The notes under the pieces are model-generated. The model was not told the origin of the DNA. It made no database searches and was given only the letters and a program-made list of their open reading frames with translations. A DNA stretch of 64,000 nucleotides, taken from contig NZ_SLWB01000005.1 in NCBI RefSeq assembly GCF_004340205.1, positions 1 to 64,000 of the forward strand, given 5' to 3'. Of this stretch, positions 25,010-33,473 are shown piece by piece. Origin of the DNA: Acetobacteroides hydrogenigenes. GTDB taxonomy: Bacteria > Bacteroidota > Bacteroidia > Bacteroidales > ZOR0009. Numbering within the stretch: the first letter of the stretch is position 1; each line of letters starts with the position of its first letter. The position numbers were made by a program, and so were the translations under genes.

Positions 25010-25363
25010 ATGAATGAGTTAGGGGCAAAGGGCGAGGAACTTGCAATCCTGTATCTTCGCACTAATGGCTTTAAAGTTCTTTTTACGAACTGGCGCTACG
25101 GTCACAAGGAGGTTGATATTATTGCCGAAAAGAATAATGTGCTGCACTTTGTTGAGGTAAAGGCGCGTAGCCAATTCTATCTGGATGAACCTAAGTTGGC
25201 AGTTGTCCGAAAAAAGCAGAACAACATCATCATTGCTGCCGATGCTTTTATGCAGCAGCGAAATGATGGTCGCGAGGCCAGCTTTGATATCGTCAGCATT
25301 GTTTTTTACAAAAATCATCATGAATTGGAGTTCATTGAGAATGCCTTTGAGCCCAACTTTTGA
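25010..25363 (+). CDS. YraN / UPF0102 family protein
   Basis: A 117-residue cytosolic protein of the UPF0102 (YraN) family, which has a restriction-endonuclease-like fold. The nuclease-type motif is present: EVDIIAEKNNVLHFVEVKAR (about residues 33-52) has the aspartate and the E-x-K pair. The N-terminal GAKGEELAILYLRTNGF is also characteristic. No biochemical role is established for the family; a structure-specific nuclease or Holliday-junction-like activity is often guessed from the fold. It is followed at 45 bp by an MmcQ/YjbR gene on the same strand. Confidence 0.9.
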   Translation: MNELGAKGEELAILYLRTNGFKVLFTNWRYGHKEVDIIAEKNNVLHFVEVKARSQFYLDEPKLAVVRKKQNNIIIAADAFMQQRNDGREASFDIVSIVFYKNHHELEFIENAFEPNF

Positions 25364-25408
25364 TGGTAAGGAAATGGTATATTTGCTGCATAACCATTAC
25401 CTACATTG

Positions 25409-25765
25409 ATGAACATAGAAGAGCTACGCGAATACTGCCTATCCAAGTCTGGAGTTACCGAATGCCTCCCATTCGATGAGGTTACGCTGGTATTTAAAGT
25501 TGCTGGCAAGATGTTCCTACTTACCAATCTTGATGGAGATTTTAGCATCAACATAAAGAATACGTCCGAAAAAGTAATAGAAATGAAGGAGGAGCATTCG
25601 TCGGTGCTCCCTGGTTATCATATGAACAAAACCTACTGGGTAACGGTGCTGGTTGATGGTACTATACCCGATAGCATCATTTATAGGTGGATTGATGAAT
25701 CGTACCTTGAGGTTGCCCTTAAGCTTCCCAAGAAGGTTCGAAACGAGTTGGGTATCGAATCCTAA
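25409..25765 (+). CDS. MmcQ/YjbR family protein
   Basis: A 118-residue protein of the MmcQ/YjbR family, a small double-wing DNA-binding-like fold. The family pattern is clear: an N-terminal helix MNIEELREYCLSK, then CLPFDEVTLVFKVAGKMF, and MNKTYWVTVLVDGTIPD with the conserved HMNK-W motif, ending in KKVRNELG. The molecular role is not established. I chose the ATG at 25409; a TTG one codon upstream is less likely. The preceding gene is yraN; the following 250 bp contain a possible structured RNA. Confidence 0.88.
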   Translation: MNIEELREYCLSKSGVTECLPFDEVTLVFKVAGKMFLLTNLDGDFSINIKNTSEKVIEMKEEHSSVLPGYHMNKTYWVTVLVDGTIPDSIIYRWIDESYLEVALKLPKKVRNELGIES

Positions 25766-25827
25766 AACTTTTAGGAATTTTTGCTGAAACCTAGGATTCT
25801 AGAAAATCAAGATTATTTTTGTAGCAT

Positions 25828-25918
25828 AAAAGCCGATTGGAAAAAGATTAAAAACGACTCGACTTGGCGCGCTTGTCTATCCCTGCCAATAGAAAGATAT
25901 TAGTTCCGATCGGCTTTT
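25828..25918 (+). ncRNA. Candidate structured small RNA or long-range hairpin
   Basis: Arms AAAAGCCGATTGGAA (25828-25842) and TTCCGATCGGCTTTT (25904-25918) pair over 15 positions, with one G-U. The 61 bases between contain a second nested stem TTGGC / GCCAA (25864-25868 with 25885-25889). TATTTTTG at 25814-25821, seven bases ahead, fits the TAnnTTTG -7 box, and CTATTTTTC follows the 3' arm. This suggests an independently transcribed RNA of about 95 bases; alternatively the same helix ends the upstream gene's transcript. No -33 box is evident and I match it to no known RNA family. Strand is inferred from the -7 box. Confidence 0.45.
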
Positions 25919-26019
25919 CTATTTTTCATTCTTCCCATTTTTTCTGCTAGCCGTACCTTGCTTCTTGAGGTTGTACTCCACGCAATAATTTCTATTTTTA
26001 CAGCAATAGAATTACGAAT

Positions 26020-27219
26020 ATGAATCAGTACACGCTCAAAGAGGTGAGTGGAAAGATGCTTGAACGGGCATTTTTGCGTATGCCTCTTTCTATTTATAAG
26101 GACGATAAGGTTTGGGTTCAACCACTTGATAGCGACATTGAGGAGGTTTTCGATCCGAAAAGGAATAAGCGATTTAGAAAGGGTGAAGTTATACGTTGGA
26201 TTCTTGAGAACGACAAGGGTGAGGTTGTAGGGCGTGTTGCTGCGTTCGTTGATCCGGTAACATTCAAGAAAGGTGAACCACCTGTTGGGGGAGTTGGCTT
26301 TTTTGAGTGCATCAATAGCCAAGAGGCAGCCAATATGCTTTTAGATGCCGCCAAGCATTGGCTGCAGGCTAAAGGGATGGAGGGTATGGATGGACCAGTT
26401 AACTTTGGCGACCGCGATCGCTGGTGGGGATGCCTAAAGGATGGTTTTATAGAACCAACCTACTGCATGAACTACAATCCTCCTTACTACAACGATCTTT
26501 TTGAAGGGTATGGATTTCAGAACTACTTCAATCAGTATACCTATACTCGTCCTATTAGCACCGAGGGTATAGCTGACGCCCTGCTTGAGCGAGGAATGCG
26601 CTTAGAGGCAAATTCTTCGTATAAGTTTAAGAATGCTGATTTGAGCAACCTAGATAAGCTTGCGCAAGATTTCAACATAGTATTCAATAAAGCTTGGGGA
26701 AAGTTTGTTGGTGCTGGGGATATGACTCTTGCCAATACCAAGCTGCTGATAAAGGCAATGAAGCCAATCCTAGACGAAAAGTTGCTTTACTTTGCCTTTC
26801 ACGAGGGAGAGCCTATCGGTTTCTTCCTAATGATCCCCGATTTAAACCAAGCTGCACGGCAGCTGAATGGTCGTTTTGATTGGTGGGGGAAGCTGAAGTT
26901 CATGTACTACCTTAAGGTTCGGAAACTAGCGCGTCGTGCGGTTGGCATCATTTTTGGTGTGGTTCCCGAGTTCCAAGGGAAAGGGGTGGATGCTGGTATG
27001 ATTCGGGAATTTGCTCGTGTTGCCACATCAAAAGGGTTTAAATACAACGATCTTGAGTTTAACTGGGTTGGCGATTTCAATCCGGTAATGATGAGGCTGA
27101 TGACTCAAATTGGATGTACTGTTCGCAAACGGCATATTACCTACCGTATGTGGTTCGATCCTAGTAAGCCTTTTGAGCGTTGCCCTAAGTTTGGAAGAGG
27201 GAAAAAAGCGCAGGAATAG
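26020..27219 (+). CDS. GNAT-fold acyltransferase-like protein
   Basis: A 399-residue cytosolic protein. The second half (about residues 190-390) resembles an acetyltransferase (GNAT) core: IIFGVVPEFQGKGVDAGMI has the acetyl-CoA loop, and LEFNWVGDFNPVMMRLMTQIG is the usual following strand-helix. The first half looks like a second, degenerate GNAT-like domain (VGRVAAFVD, VGGVGFFECINS). The DGPVNFGDRDRWWG motif in the middle is distinctive. Such tandem-GNAT proteins are common in Bacteroidota but their acceptor is unknown. It appears monocistronic, 74 bp before an exported protein. Confidence 0.72.
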   Translation: MNQYTLKEVSGKMLERAFLRMPLSIYKDDKVWVQPLDSDIEEVFDPKRNKRFRKGEVIRWILENDKGEVVGRVAAFVDPVTFKKGEPPVGGVGFFECINSQEAANMLLDAAKHWLQAKGMEGMDGPVNFGDRDRWWGCLKDGFIEPTYCMNYNPPYYNDLFEGYGFQNYFNQYTYTRPISTEGIADALLERGMRLEANSSYKFKNADLSNLDKLAQDFNIVFNKAWGKFVGAGDMTLANTKLLIKAMKPILDEKLLYFAFHEGEPIGFFLMIPDLNQAARQLNGRFDWWGKLKFMYYLKVRKLARRAVGIIFGVVPEFQGKGVDAGMIREFARVATSKGFKYNDLEFNWVGDFNPVMMRLMTQIGCTVRKRHITYRMWFDPSKPFERCPKFGRGKKAQE

Positions 27220-27292
27220 GCCGCAGGCTGCCTTCCTGCTTTGTCGATGACCGCCAAAACCGCTTGGGTTTAGGCCTAATAGTTTAATCGTA

Positions 27293-29353
27293 ATGAAGAA
27301 GTTACTAGTTGCAGCACTACTTATCTTTGCCGCATCGAGCGGCTATGCCCAGCGCGACATTATTACTAAGTTGTGCTTCGCCGATTCGGTGAAGTATCCT
27401 TTTAGCAGCGAATGGCAATACCTGTCTACAGATATCTACCTTTTAAACGGAGATCGGTTTAGCAAGCTTATTAACGAGATCAACTTCGAGAACCCTAAGA
27501 GTAAAGGTTGGTTTAAGCGGGGTATTGACGAGGAGAAGTTGGAGTACCTATTTATTACGGCTCAGCTTAAAGATGTAAAGTTTTTTGGCGATAAGGATAT
27601 TGCATATCCAATCTATAATTTTCAAATTAACAGGGATAAGGACAACAAGTATCAAACGTTTGTGAGCGATAAGATCGATAAGATCCGAATTATCGATAAC
27701 CTTCCGCTCTACTCCGCTTCCGATAAGATTGATGCAGACATAAAGGTTCGTGCTATCACAACCAACCAGCGCGATCAAATGGTTTCACTGGTGGCTACCC
27801 AGTTGCAGAACATATCTAAAATTCCTACCCCAACGGCTGCGGTTTTCTCGCTTTTGAGGGAGTTTGGCAACTTTCTTGAGGCAAACTCAAAGCGCAAGGA
27901 GTATCGCTTTAGCACAACCATCCGTCTTTTTGAGCAGAAAAATTTTGATACCCGTCTTCATTCCATAAAGATTTACGCGCTTAACACGGAGAATAGCCGT
28001 CCAATTCTTCTTAACACGGAGGTGTTAAAAGCATTCATTGACACCTCGGCGAATCCCGATATTACCCGTGAAAGCCTTGTTCAGATGTTAGGCTATAAGC
28101 AGTACCCTCTTATTGTGGTGGCAAACTATAAGTCGCTTTACAAGATGGAGCAGATTAGAGGTGATGAGGTAAACCAATCTAATATCGATAAAAGGAAGCT
28201 GCGTATCGAGAATGACTTTAAGTCGGGGCTCATTAATGCTGAAACCTACCGTCAGGAGAAAGACTTTATCAGCTTCCTGACCGTATTTGCTAATCTGAAA
28301 AACATGATGGAGGTATATAGTCTTAACTTCCGTATGGGCAATCCCGATGCCATAACCAATGGGTTAATTAAGGTGATGCAGGGCTACCGTCAGCTGCTGA
28401 AGCTTTACGATGAGGTTGAGTACAAGTATAGAACGAATAGCACTTTCCTTGCTGTGTTTAAGTCGGAGTACACCTCCATTTTGGGTTTTGCGAGCCTATA
28501 CCTCGAAGACGATCAGAACTTGAAGCAAACAAAGAGTATGGTTAAAACCATGGTATCCTTAGAAAAGGATATGAAGCTTGTTGATCCGTACGTTTGCGAG
28601 AATAGCCTTAGAAGCCTTCGTTTTTCTGATATCTTTAAGCGCTCCAGCCTTGAACAGACCTTAGAAGGACAAATTATTCTGAACCAAATTGCTCAACTCG
28701 AGAAATTTCTTCTGGATAGGAATTTTACGACTGATATTGCCAAGCTGAGAAAGACAAATTCTCTACCCCAAAATATCTCGGCTCCCGAGAAGCTTAAGGA
28801 GAAAGCTAATAATACGGTTTGCGTCATCTGTCGTGAGCAGGCGTTGGCTGCGGTAAAAGATTTTTACGATGGCCTTAACCAGTACTATAAGACGGTTGCA
28901 CTTCGTAAGCGCGATAGCTTGGCATTGGTAGTAGAGAATAAGCTTTACGGCTATATCGAAAAAGTTGAGCTGATAGAAAAGAATGTAAAGCAGCAGTATG
29001 GCGATTCGCTTCCAGCCAGCGTATCGTTCCTTCATACCAAGCTGCTGGAAGTGAAGCGCGACATGGGCAACTTGAGCGATTTTGCCAAAGTAAACGTTGC
29101 TGAAAAATCATTGGACGTTATAAATGAGCTAAACAGTAAGCTGCAGATCTATATTGTGGCTATAGAGGAGAATTTGCAATACATTTCGGAAAAACGACCA
29201 GATTTTCTGAAGCCAATACCAATAAACGAGCCTAAGCAAGAGAAAGTAGCCGATCCTCCTGTGTCGGGAGAAAAAACAAATGAGGTTTCGGCTTCCGTGG
29301 CTCCTTCCGAAGGAGCTACCGTTACTCAACCTGTAAAGAATGAACAGCCTTAG
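27293..29353 (+). CDS. Large exported protein of unknown function, 686 aa
   Basis: I recognise no family. Residues 1-19 are a signal peptide (MKKLLVAALLIFAASSGYA); there is no other membrane segment and no type IX sorting tail. The N-terminal 240 residues seem to be a beta-rich domain (several SxIKIYALN-like strands), and the rest is helical, with long heptad-like stretches (about residues 270-470 and 540-640). A single CxxC occurs in NTVCVICREQAL near residue 509, with a separate Cys at YVCENSL. The tail is Pro/Val/Glu-rich and disordered. It is likely periplasmic or surface-exposed. sdaA follows 55 bp later with its own -7 box. Confidence 0.7.
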   Translation: MKKLLVAALLIFAASSGYAQRDIITKLCFADSVKYPFSSEWQYLSTDIYLLNGDRFSKLINEINFENPKSKGWFKRGIDEEKLEYLFITAQLKDVKFFGDKDIAYPIYNFQINRDKDNKYQTFVSDKIDKIRIIDNLPLYSASDKIDADIKVRAITTNQRDQMVSLVATQLQNISKIPTPTAAVFSLLREFGNFLEANSKRKEYRFSTTIRLFEQKNFDTRLHSIKIYALNTENSRPILLNTEVLKAFIDTSANPDITRESLVQMLGYKQYPLIVVANYKSLYKMEQIRGDEVNQSNIDKRKLRIENDFKSGLINAETYRQEKDFISFLTVFANLKNMMEVYSLNFRMGNPDAITNGLIKVMQGYRQLLKLYDEVEYKYRTNSTFLAVFKSEYTSILGFASLYLEDDQNLKQTKSMVKTMVSLEKDMKLVDPYVCENSLRSLRFSDIFKRSSLEQTLEGQIILNQIAQLEKFLLDRNFTTDIAKLRKTNSLPQNISAPEKLKEKANNTVCVICREQALAAVKDFYDGLNQYYKTVALRKRDSLALVVENKLYGYIEKVELIEKNVKQQYGDSLPASVSFLHTKLLEVKRDMGNLSDFAKVNVAEKSLDVINELNSKLQIYIVAIEENLQYISEKRPDFLKPIPINEPKQEKVADPPVSGEKTNEVSASVAPSEGATVTQPVKNEQP

Positions 29354-29373
29354 TATTCGTGATAGTTTTGGGT

Positions 29374-29381
29374 TAACTTTG
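29374..29381 (+). promoter_or_regulatory. Probable -7 box of sdaA
   Basis: TAACTTTG matches TAnnTTTG and lies 27 bp before the sdaA start. No convincing -33 box was found. Confidence 0.4.
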
Positions 29382-29408
29382 CCCTACAAATAATGTAAAG
29401 CCATCAGC

Positions 29409-30611
29409 ATGCAGTCAATTCGGGAAATATACAAGATAGGATATGGCCCATCGAGCAGCCATACGATTGCGCCAGGAAGAGCAGCAACCATTTTTAGCAG
29501 TAAAAATCCTGATGCAAAAAAGTTTAAGGTGACGCTCTATGGAAGCCTAGCGGCAACAGGTGTTGGTCACCATACCGATAAGGCTATTCTTAAAGAGCTA
29601 ATGCCGAAAGAGGTTCAGTTTGTATGGAAGCCAGATGTTTTTTTAGACGAGCACTCTAACGGAATGGAGATTAAAGCTTACGACAAAAACGATCAGGAGC
29701 TTGACTCTTGGCGAGTATTCAGTGTGGGAGGTGGCGATTTAATGGATGACAAAGGCTTGCTCAATGATAAGGAAATTTACCCTCACCACCTACTTTCGGA
29801 GATTATGGAATGGTGCCGGGCAGAGGGTAAAACCTTTTGGGAGTATGTAGAAGACCACGAAGGTCCTGAAATTTGGAGCTACCTATCGGAGATATGGGAG
29901 GTGATGAAGGATACCGTTCGTAGAGGGATAGATAACGAAGGTGTGTTACCGGGCCCTATTAAGCTACAACGAAAAGCGTCCTCTCAGTTTATACGAGCTA
30001 CAAAGTCAACGGGAACAATGAAGAGCATGGGCTTGTTATTTGCATTTGCGCTAGCGGTATCGGAAGAAAATGCGGCTGGAGCAAAAGTTGTTACCGGGCC
30101 AACCTGTGGTGCTGCAGGTGTACTTCCTGGGGTTCTATTCTACCTAAATAGAGACGAAAATCTTACAGAACAAAAAATACTAAGGGGATTGGCAACTGCT
30201 GGTCTTATAGGAAATATCGTAAAGCATAATGCCTCAATATCGGGTGCCGAGGTAGGCTGTCAGGGTGAAGTTGGTACGGCCTGTGCGATGGCTGCTGCTG
30301 CAATGGCTCAAATTCTTGGAGGTACAACAACTCAAATAGAGTATGCTGCTGAGATGGGGTTTGAACACAACCTAGGGCTCACCTGCGATCCTGTTATGGG
30401 GTATGTTCAAATTCCTTGTATAGAGCGTAATGCTATTGCTGCTGGTAAGGCGTATGAATGTGCCTCCTATGCGCTATTCTCAGATGGTGGCCATAAGATA
30501 CCGTTTGATCAAGTGGTAAAAACAATGGCAGAGACCGGAAACGACATTCAGGTTGCCTATCGCGAAACAGGCATAGGCGGACTTGCAAAAAGTTGGGAAG
30601 AGTTTGCTTAG
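29409..30611 (+). CDS. sdaA: L-serine ammonia-lyase (single-chain, iron-sulfur type)
   Basis: Deaminates L-serine to pyruvate and ammonia with a [4Fe-4S] cluster that binds substrate. It is a one-chain enzyme with the beta domain first (GYGPSSSHTIAPGRAA at residues 11-26) and the alpha domain after residue 170. Candidate cluster cysteines lie in GPTCGAAG, LTCDPVMG and QIPCIERN. 400 residues is a little shorter than the roughly 455 of E. coli SdaA. A serine-degrading enzyme fits an organism fermenting amino acids, and serine is also the precursor used by cysE at 44 kb, though the two are not linked. Confidence 0.94.
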   Translation: MQSIREIYKIGYGPSSSHTIAPGRAATIFSSKNPDAKKFKVTLYGSLAATGVGHHTDKAILKELMPKEVQFVWKPDVFLDEHSNGMEIKAYDKNDQELDSWRVFSVGGGDLMDDKGLLNDKEIYPHHLLSEIMEWCRAEGKTFWEYVEDHEGPEIWSYLSEIWEVMKDTVRRGIDNEGVLPGPIKLQRKASSQFIRATKSTGTMKSMGLLFAFALAVSEENAAGAKVVTGPTCGAAGVLPGVLFYLNRDENLTEQKILRGLATAGLIGNIVKHNASISGAEVGCQGEVGTACAMAAAAMAQILGGTTTQIEYAAEMGFEHNLGLTCDPVMGYVQIPCIERNAIAAGKAYECASYALFSDGGHKIPFDQVVKTMAETGNDIQVAYRETGIGGLAKSWEEFA

Positions 30612-30727
30612 TATGCTTATCTGATTGCAGTCAGAACGTTTATGGAACACCCACGTTTCTTTTGCGTAAGCACTAGTGAAAAACGGACATACGGATGTTT
30701 TATCCAAACGCCTTAAAAATTATTCGA

Positions 30728-31663
30728 ATGAAATTTGCCATTGTCGGAGCCGGAGGTGTTGGTGGCTATTTTGGAGGTAAGCTTGCCGCAGCAGGATACG
30801 ATGTGACGTTTGTTGCTAGAGGTGAGCATCTGAAAGCGATTCTTGCCAATGGGCTAACGGTTAAAAGTGTTAATGGAGATTTTACCGTAAAGCCAGCTAA
30901 GGCAACCAGCAGTACTTCGGAAGTAGGTATTGTTGATGTGGTTTTGGTTTGCCTAAAGGCTTGGCAGGTTCGCGATATGGCCGCTCAGCTACGCCCAATG
31001 GTTGGCAGTACGACGGTGGTTATACCTCTTCAGAATGGGGTAATGGCTACCGATGAGCTCAAAGATGTTTTGGGAGAACGGCCTGTTGTACGGGGGCTCT
31101 GCCGAATTTTCAGCAAGGTAGAGTCGAACGGTGTTATAAACCATTTTGGGGTCAACCCAACCGTTATTTTTGGAGAGAATAGCAACGAGCAAACCGATAG
31201 AATTCTTCGGATAAAGGCTGCTTTTGACAACGCCGGCGTTACGGCTATAGTACCAACGGATATTGAGGCTGAGGCTTGGAAAAAGTTCTTATTTATTTGC
31301 AGTAGCGGACTTTTGGCCGTATGCCGTTCGTCCTATGGAGCTGTAAGGGAACTTCCGGAAACCCGACAGATGCTACATGCGCTTTTTACCGAGATATACA
31401 GTGTGGCTAGGGCAAAGGGCGTTGCGCTAAAGCCCGAAATTGTAGAAAAGACAATGGCGATGGTTGATACTTTTGATTACGACACCACCTCGTCGCTTAC
31501 CCGAGACGTGCTGGATGGGAAGCCATCGGAGATTGAGTACCAAAACGGAACCGTGGTGCGGCTGGGCAAACAGCTGGGCGTACCAACTCCGATAAACACA
31601 TTTGTGTACAGCTGCATACTCCCCATGGAGATAAAAGCAAGAGAGGTCAAGACCAATCGCTAG
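30728..31663 (+). CDS. panE: 2-dehydropantoate 2-reductase (ketopantoate reductase family)
   Basis: An NADPH-dependent reductase of about 311 residues that would convert ketopantoate to pantoate in pantothenate/CoA synthesis. The N-terminal VGAGGVGGYFGGKLA is the NADPH loop, CLKAWQV and PLQNGVMATDEL are family motifs, the catalytic lysine is in EAEAWKKFLF, and SLTRDVLDGKPSEIEYQNGTV binds substrate. I start at ATG 30728, directly before KFAIVGAGG; an upstream in-frame ATG at 30695 would put eleven unlikely residues before the Rossmann strand. Paralogues with other 2-oxo-acid substrates exist, so the exact substrate is probable rather than certain. Confidence 0.9.
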   Translation: MKFAIVGAGGVGGYFGGKLAAAGYDVTFVARGEHLKAILANGLTVKSVNGDFTVKPAKATSSTSEVGIVDVVLVCLKAWQVRDMAAQLRPMVGSTTVVIPLQNGVMATDELKDVLGERPVVRGLCRIFSKVESNGVINHFGVNPTVIFGENSNEQTDRILRIKAAFDNAGVTAIVPTDIEAEAWKKFLFICSSGLLAVCRSSYGAVRELPETRQMLHALFTEIYSVARAKGVALKPEIVEKTMAMVDTFDYDTTSSLTRDVLDGKPSEIEYQNGTVVRLGKQLGVPTPINTFVYSCILPMEIKAREVKTNR

Positions 31664-31754
31664 CAAAAAAGCTCGATATTTTGCTTATTTGTTGGTTTCG
31701 CTTAATTTAGGCGGAGATTTTAGATGATTTTTAGATCCATAACTCAAAAACCAT

Positions 31755-32681
31755 ATGAAGACCTACCTTTCTTTTCATTTAAACGGTAAGCAGCTTTTCC
31801 CTTACTGGATTTCGACCTATCTTTTAGGAATTGTTCTTGTTGTAATATACGTTTTACGCTCGAAGGCTATCCTAAGCGGCGATATGTCGTTTGGAACATC
31901 GCTGATGCTGCTGCTCTCATTTTTGCTGCTTGTAGGCGTAGTCTACATCTACTACTACTATGTTATTAAGTATACGACCGATGGCATCGAGTATCAAGGC
32001 GAAAGGTTGGTAACATCGTATACCATTTCTCAGTTTCTAGGAATACTAGTGGTTGGCCTTCTGCTGTCTATCGTTACTCTTGGGATATACCTTCCCTGGT
32101 TTATACAGCGCTTATACACTTTTTTTATCGAAGGATCGAGCTACAAGGGAACTAGCTATAGGTTTGATGGCGATGGGCTAACCCTTTTCGGAATTCTAAC
32201 CCTTTTGCTGGTGCTTCCAATAATAGCGCTTTCGATGATCTCGGTTGCTCTTTTTGGTATCGGTAGCGCCGAAGAAGGTATGCTTGCCAACATTTACCAG
32301 CTGATTGCCCTAGCCCCACTTTACACCTTACTGCTTAAGTGGATGGTAAGCGGCAGCTACAATGGCTACAGAATATCGCTCGATGTTAAGCTCTTCAACA
32401 TGATGGGCTTTATCTTTCTTCATCTCCTGTTTACGGTTTTAACGCTTGGAATATACTTCCCTCTATTTTACCTTAACATTTACAAGTACGTCATGGCTCA
32501 TGTTGCTTGTGTCAACGAAGCTGGTGAGCGTGTTGCGTTAGACTACGACATGGATAAGGGTGGTGACTTCCTGTTTATCTGGGGGCAGCTGCTGCTTACC
32601 ATTGTTACCGTAGGCGTATACCTGCCTTGGGCGTACGCTAAGGTTATGGGACGGATAATCTCTAAAACGTCGATAGAGTAA
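31755..32681 (+). CDS. YjgN / DUF898 family membrane protein
   Basis: A 308-residue polytopic inner-membrane protein with about seven hydrophobic segments. It carries the DUF898 repeat, a helix ending in TxGIYxPW-type sequence, three times: SIVTLGIYLPWFIQ, TVLTLGIYFPLFYLN and TIVTVGVYLPWAYAK. The family (E. coli YjgN) has no known function. The internal repeats suggest duplication of a transmembrane unit. It lies between panE and crcB on the same strand and is closed by a small terminator, so it is probably its own transcription unit. Confidence 0.85.
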   Translation: MKTYLSFHLNGKQLFPYWISTYLLGIVLVVIYVLRSKAILSGDMSFGTSLMLLLSFLLLVGVVYIYYYYVIKYTTDGIEYQGERLVTSYTISQFLGILVVGLLLSIVTLGIYLPWFIQRLYTFFIEGSSYKGTSYRFDGDGLTLFGILTLLLVLPIIALSMISVALFGIGSAEEGMLANIYQLIALAPLYTLLLKWMVSGSYNGYRISLDVKLFNMMGFIFLHLLFTVLTLGIYFPLFYLNIYKYVMAHVACVNEAGERVALDYDMDKGGDFLFIWGQLLLTIVTVGVYLPWAYAKVMGRIISKTSIE

Positions 32682-32700
32682 GCGTGCTATAAGTAACAGA

Positions 32701-32723
32701 AAGGGTGGGTAGCCACCCTTTTT
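32701..32723 (+). terminator. Terminator after the DUF898 gene
   Basis: An 8 bp perfect stem AAGGGTGG / CCACCCTT with a GTAG loop is followed by TTT. I checked this gap for a fluoride riboswitch ahead of crcB and did not see one. Confidence 0.75.
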
Positions 32724-32743
32724 ACGTTTAAAAAGCGAGTGTA

Positions 32744-33121
32744 ATGCTTCGAATTCTTCTGATTATTGGTGCGGGTGGTTTTTTGGGAAGCGTGGCTCGC
32801 TTTCTGGTTGCCCGTTACGTGCAGCAGAGCGTGCTTTCACCATTTCCTTATGGAACTTTTTGGGTGAACATTGTTGGATGCTTCCTTATTGGCCTATTCT
32901 ACGGGCTTTCGGATCGAGGTGGCTTTATGTCCGACGAGCTGCGCCTGTTTCTTACCGTGGGCTTCTGCGGAGGCTTTACCACCTTCTCTACATTCGCCAA
33001 CGAAAATCTTACCTTTTTGCGGGATGGCGCCTTTTTCTACTTTGCGCTTTACACCTCGCTGAGCGTATTTTTGGGGTTAGCTGCAGTTTACCTTGGCAAT
33101 TTGGCCACAAAACTTTTCTAG
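32744..33121 (+). CDS. crcB: Fluoride channel CrcB/Fluc
   Basis: A 125-residue membrane protein with four transmembrane helices that exports toxic fluoride as a dual-topology dimer. Family motifs are GGFLGSVARF (residues 10-19), GTFWVNIVGCFLIG with the pore asparagine, and GFCGGFTTFSTF, whose threonines/serine and phenylalanines line the fluoride path. The length is typical for a single-subunit Fluc. Its stop codon is 1 bp from a DUF190 gene, a pairing seen in many bacteria, so the two are co-transcribed. Confidence 0.95.
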   Translation: MLRILLIIGAGGFLGSVARFLVARYVQQSVLSPFPYGTFWVNIVGCFLIGLFYGLSDRGGFMSDELRLFLTVGFCGGFTTFSTFANENLTFLRDGAFFYFALYTSLSVFLGLAAVYLGNLATKLF

Positions 33122-33122
33122 G

Positions 33123-33473
33123 ATGAAGCAAGTTCCAGCCGTGCTAATGCGCATCTACATTAGCAGTACCGACAAGATTGACCACAAGCCCCTTTACGAG
33201 GCCATCGTCTTCTTTGCAAAGCAAAATGGGCTACAGGGCGCTACCGTGCTTAAGGGGGTGATGGGGTTTGGGGCAAGCAGCCACATTATCTCTGCCAGCA
33301 TGTGGGAGGTTACCGAGAAGCTACCCATCGTAGTCGAAATTATCGACCAATCGGATAAGATTAACCTCTTTGCCGATCTACTCCTTCCCATGCTCGAAAA
33401 ATCGGAGAAGGGCTTTATGGTTACCTATACCAACATCGAAATAGCGATGGTTGGGGTGGGTAAAGCTAGGTAG
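33123..33473 (+). CDS. DUF190 (PII-like) protein next to crcB
   Basis: A 116-residue cytosolic protein of the DUF190 family, whose members have a PII-like ferredoxin fold and presumably bind a small ligand. Matching elements are MRIYISSTDKIDHKPLYEAI, GLQGATVLKGVMGFG and the strand LPIVVEIIDQSDKI. Its start, ATG at 33123, is one base after the crcB stop, and the association with crcB suggests a regulatory part in fluoride or ion handling (inference). Oddly, its TAG stop codon forms the first three bases of the 41 bp tandem array that follows, so the array begins exactly at the end of the gene. Confidence 0.88.
   Translation: MKQVPAVLMRIYISSTDKIDHKPLYEAIVFFAKQNGLQGATVLKGVMGFGASSHIISASMWEVTEKLPIVVEIIDQSDKINLFADLLLPMLEKSEKGFMVTYTNIEIAMVGVGKAR

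Noticed and set aside
32682-32743. Fluoride riboswitch ahead of crcB
   Set aside because: The gap of about 60 bp is taken up mostly by a plain terminator; the conserved crcB-motif core is not visible.
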